Positions 61,743 to 64,000 of a stretch of DNA of 64,000 nt are shown in pieces. Under the pieces are notes generated by a model that had not been told where the DNA came from, ran no database searches, and worked only from the letters and a program-made list of their open reading frames with translations. This DNA comes from Hansfordia pulvinata (taxonomy: Eukaryota > Ascomycota > Sordariomycetes > Xylariales): the NCBI GenBank assembly GCA_006538405.1, contig BJKQ01000007.1:434001-498000 (forward strand), written 5' to 3'. The position numbers and the translations under genes are program-made. Position 1 is the first letter of the stretch. Each line of letters begins with the position of its first letter.

Positions 61743-63101
61743 CTCCCACTCGTCCAATGCCCGCGGCTCTCCGGGGGCGTAATTGGTTCGCCGTCGCTCG
61801 ATCGGAACACGGCAAAGCAGACCAACCCCCCCCTCCCGAATCTCGGATAGGTACTCGTAGTAGCCGCGCCCACGAGCGTGGCTGTGCCTCTTTGTCTTTC
61901 TTTGGATCTTGGAGCGAATTAGGAGTCTCGTTAGCTAGAGAACAGGAGGATACGAGCGGAAGGGGTTCTAGCGGCGGCGGCGGCAGCGGGCGCCTGACAT
62001 TTCAAATATCCACGTGCTCGTACATCATGTGTGGACATCGTTTCTGTCTCCATGAGGCTCTCTGCTGCCTCCTTTTCCCTCCTCCTCCGACGAGTACACG
62101 CACCCCGCTCGAGGCCATGTGCCGGCCGGCCGGCCGCAAAGGTACGAAACTGCGCGATCTGAGGATGATCGGTCCGGAAGGGAAAAGGGCGAGCAAGGCA
62201 CCCAAGGGCAAGGGCTCAGGTTCGCCGCCGCCTGCTGCCCGCGCACACGATCGGCAAAGATGCGAGCGCAGATGCCGATCTGCGACCGGCGATCTTTTTG
62301 TTCTCGTCGCTGGCACGTGCTGGTTCTCTCCCGCTTCTCGGTTCCCTCCATGACGTGACGTGACGTGACGTTATACTCCAGGAATGGAGACAAGTACCAG
62401 TCAGATGGGGGTATAAGCCGTTAGGGGGCGGTGGAAAGATCTGTTCGAGCACGTTTGGTTCCCGCTCTCTTCTTCCCGCGGCTCCCCCTTCGAGAACGAC
62501 AAACTCGGGCGAGTCCAAGAAGACATTGCGCGTGGAGGTCATCCGAGGGAAGACGGTAAAGACTACCGCTGATGGACAATGTCGCCATGGGCGGGGGACG
62601 TACTCGTACTGCGACAGACGGTGTTGTCATCATCATGGCTCCGCCCGCACCGCCCGTCCAGCAGACAGACGAGGCCACGCCGGGCCATGTGCCTCCTCTG
62701 GTTTATGGCTGGGCCAGGACCCAACGCGCATCCGTAGATCGATGGGCAGAGCGGAACCGCGGGTCGCTTCCCCGGCTGCCCCAGATCATTGGGGGTTAGG
62801 GGGGGTGGTTTGTTGTACATCACAGAACGGGTCGTCGCCAACGTCCATCGTCACAGAGCTCTGAAGCTTCAACCCGACCTGGAGATGTCGGCCCGGCTCT
62901 GGCTTCCGGCCACCTCGCTGCTCGGGAAGCTGCGGTAACGCACTCGCAAGCTCGGGCACTTCGCAACCCACAAATCATGCGCGGTAAAATTTGTGACTGG
63001 GATGTATATGATTTCTTGCTATGTTGGACGAGAAGAGATGGGTATAGTCTTTTGTTCCTCCGGGAGGGAGGCTGTAGCCCTTCTTCCACGGCCTCCACGG
63101 C
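59335..63101. other. Intergenic (3.8 kb), no supported gene
   Basis: The first ~600 bp would hold the 3' UTR of the GPI-protein gene. A patch at about 60766-60990 is dense in GTAGGTACC/TACCTA motifs. (CA)n lies near 61242-61270, (CCAG)n at 61709-61740 and a short GTGAC repeat at 62353-62371. Octamers occur at 61033, 61216, 61852 and 62601. Confidence 0.55.
61709..61740. repeat. (CCAG)n tetranucleotide microsatellite
   Basis: Eight perfect CCAG units. Confidence 0.96.
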
Positions 63102-63452
63102 TCACGCTCCTTCCTTCATAGACGCTCCTTCCTTCATAGACGCTCCTTCCTTCACGTAGAACGACACATCTTCATGCCTCTTCACCTCGAAAGCTTCCTT
63201 GGTGTATATGAAGCGCTCCGTTCCGTCGTGCTGTACAATGTGCATCCACTGGAATGCGTGGCCCTCGAAGTGGAACGCAACGTCGTTCCAGTTGAACTGC
63301 ACCGGGCTTTCCTTGGAGAGTGGATATTGAAAACTGTGCTCGGTGTACACCACCTCGTTTCCGCTGCCGTTTCTGAGGGTGATCTTCCATGCGGCGGAGA
63401 GCTGGCCGAGGAGACCCAGGGCCGCGAGGGCGAATGCCGGAGAAGGGATCAT
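63102..63452 (-). CDS. Small secreted protein with C-terminal hexapeptide repeat
   Basis: From ATG 63452 the product is 116 aa and starts MIPSPAFALAALGLLGQLSA, a signal peptide ending near Ala-Ala-Trp. An in-frame ATG at 63713 would bury this segment inside a longer protein, so the later start is chosen. The mature part has no cysteine and is rich in aromatic residues and His (Phe-Gln-Tyr-Pro-Leu, Phe-His-Phe-Glu-Gly-His-Ala-Phe-Gln-Trp-Met-His). It ends in three copies of Lys-Glu-Gly-Ala-Ser-Met, the last cut short. I do not recognise a family. Size and secretion fit an effector-like or surface protein, which is inference. Confidence 0.6.
   Translation of the reverse strand: MIPSPAFALAALGLLGQLSAAWKITLRNGSGNEVVYTEHSFQYPLSKESPVQFNWNDVAFHFEGHAFQWMHIVQHDGTERFIYTKEAFEVKRHEDVSFYVKEGASMKEGASMKEGA
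63106..63159. repeat. 18-bp coding tandem repeat, three copies
   Basis: gctccttccttcatagac: copies 63106-63123 and 63124-63141 are identical; the third (63142-63159) diverges at its end. The period keeps the reading frame of the small secreted protein and encodes its C-terminal repeats. Confidence 0.95.
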
Positions 63453-63889
63453 TTTCTCTGTATGTGTTTTGAGAACTGAGAACGAGGCGATCAGATTTGA
63501 GTCTGTGATCGCGAGGGGTGTGTTTTCGGGGAAGGCTTGCTGGCAGTAGATAGACAGTCCGAGACTTGTGTGTGGATGAATTCTACCCTCATCCAGTGGT
63601 AGACCCGGCTGCTTTATACCTTTCAAGAACTCCCAGGCCTCCAGATTCCCGGGCTCAGTTGTCGCGGTTTGAGCTATTTCAGGCGACGAGAAAATTCGGG
63701 TTTCGGCGGCCAAGTCTGATTGTAGGTATGCTTGAGCCGCTCATCGCCGCCGCCGCCGCTTGAGCCGCTCGTCGACGCCGCTCGTCGACGCCGCCGCTTT
63801 AGCCAAGTAGATTCACGCCATCAACCGGTCTTGGGGTTAATCGCATCGATGTATTCTCTCCATCGCAGCCACGCCAAGGGGAGGGGGGG

Positions 63890-64000
63890 ATGGCAGGGGT
63901 CGGACTTTTCCTCGCAACGGCCGAGTCGACGGCCACGGGCTTTGTGGCAACGACAATCTTTGAGCGAATTACAGGCGCGGTCGCACACTGGAACGGGCTC
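63890..64000 (+). CDS. Possible 5' end of a gene running off the right edge
   Basis: From ATG 63890 the frame stays open for 37 codons to the edge (starts MAGVGLFLATAESTATGFVA and continues Thr-Thr-Ile-Phe-Glu-Arg-Ile-Thr-Gly). It is too short to identify and could be chance. Confidence 0.25.
   Translation, partial: MAGVGLFLATAESTATGFVATTIFERITGAVAHWNGL

Noticed and set aside
1..64000. CRISPR arrays, rRNA genes, viral or toxin genes
   Set aside because: No spaced direct repeats, rRNA signatures or recognisable viral or toxin domains were seen on either strand.

Overview
The window looks like GC-rich nuclear DNA of a filamentous ascomycete (Pezizomycotina, probably a sordariomycete). Genes are split by short introns of about 55-140 bp with GTAAGT-type donors and CTRAY branch points. 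Recognisable families are GH63 glucosidase I, SNRNP27, PMP3, TDA3, UNC-93-like and DAL5-like carriers, GRR1, AIM18 and GPI wall proteins. Spacing is wide: I can support about 18 protein genes in 64 kb, and several 3-7 kb stretches show none.

Layout. 1-9 kb: the 5' part of an ER mannosyl-oligosaccharide glucosidase (minus), a divergent SNRNP27-type splicing factor, a 19-bp minisatellite, a Ser-rich hypothetical protein, and a three-exon PMP3 proteolipid gene whose exons are too short to stand out as open frames. 11-22 kb: two FAD-dependent (DAO-fold) oxidoreductases either side of a GNAT-like acetyltransferase, then an MFS sugar carrier. 28.5-34.9 kb: a large beta-lactamase-fold protein with degenerate catalytic motifs, a CpG-depleted island, and an UNC-93-like carrier. 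35-41 kb: a 548-bp hAT-like MITE with a long inverted repeat, a secreted protein, and a five-exon DAL5-type anion/cation symporter. 46-52 kb: the SCF F-box/LRR protein GRR1 and the mitochondrial AIM18-like protein. 58-64 kb: a GPI-anchored wall protein, a small secreted protein, and a possible gene start at the right edge.

Four signals cut across the gene list. (1) Five genes carry nine apparent one-base reading-frame breaks, all of the same sign and mostly in G/C runs, which points to missing bases in the consensus rather than gene decay. (2) The octamer TACGAGTA (or TACTCGTA) occurs about 32 times by hand count against about 2 expected, always outside genes, and sometimes as the 14-bp palindrome made of both orientations. 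(3) Two tracts have almost no CpG in an otherwise CpG-rich window; one lies in the MITE and the other may be a mutated repeat relic. (4) The MITE is flanked by an imperfect 8-bp duplication that itself resembles the octamer.

The genes do not form an obvious biosynthetic cluster. They are mostly housekeeping and transport functions, and I see no virus, toxin locus, rRNA, CRISPR or intact tRNA. Exon boundaries and frame calls were worked out by hand from splice signals and remembered family features; no database search was run.
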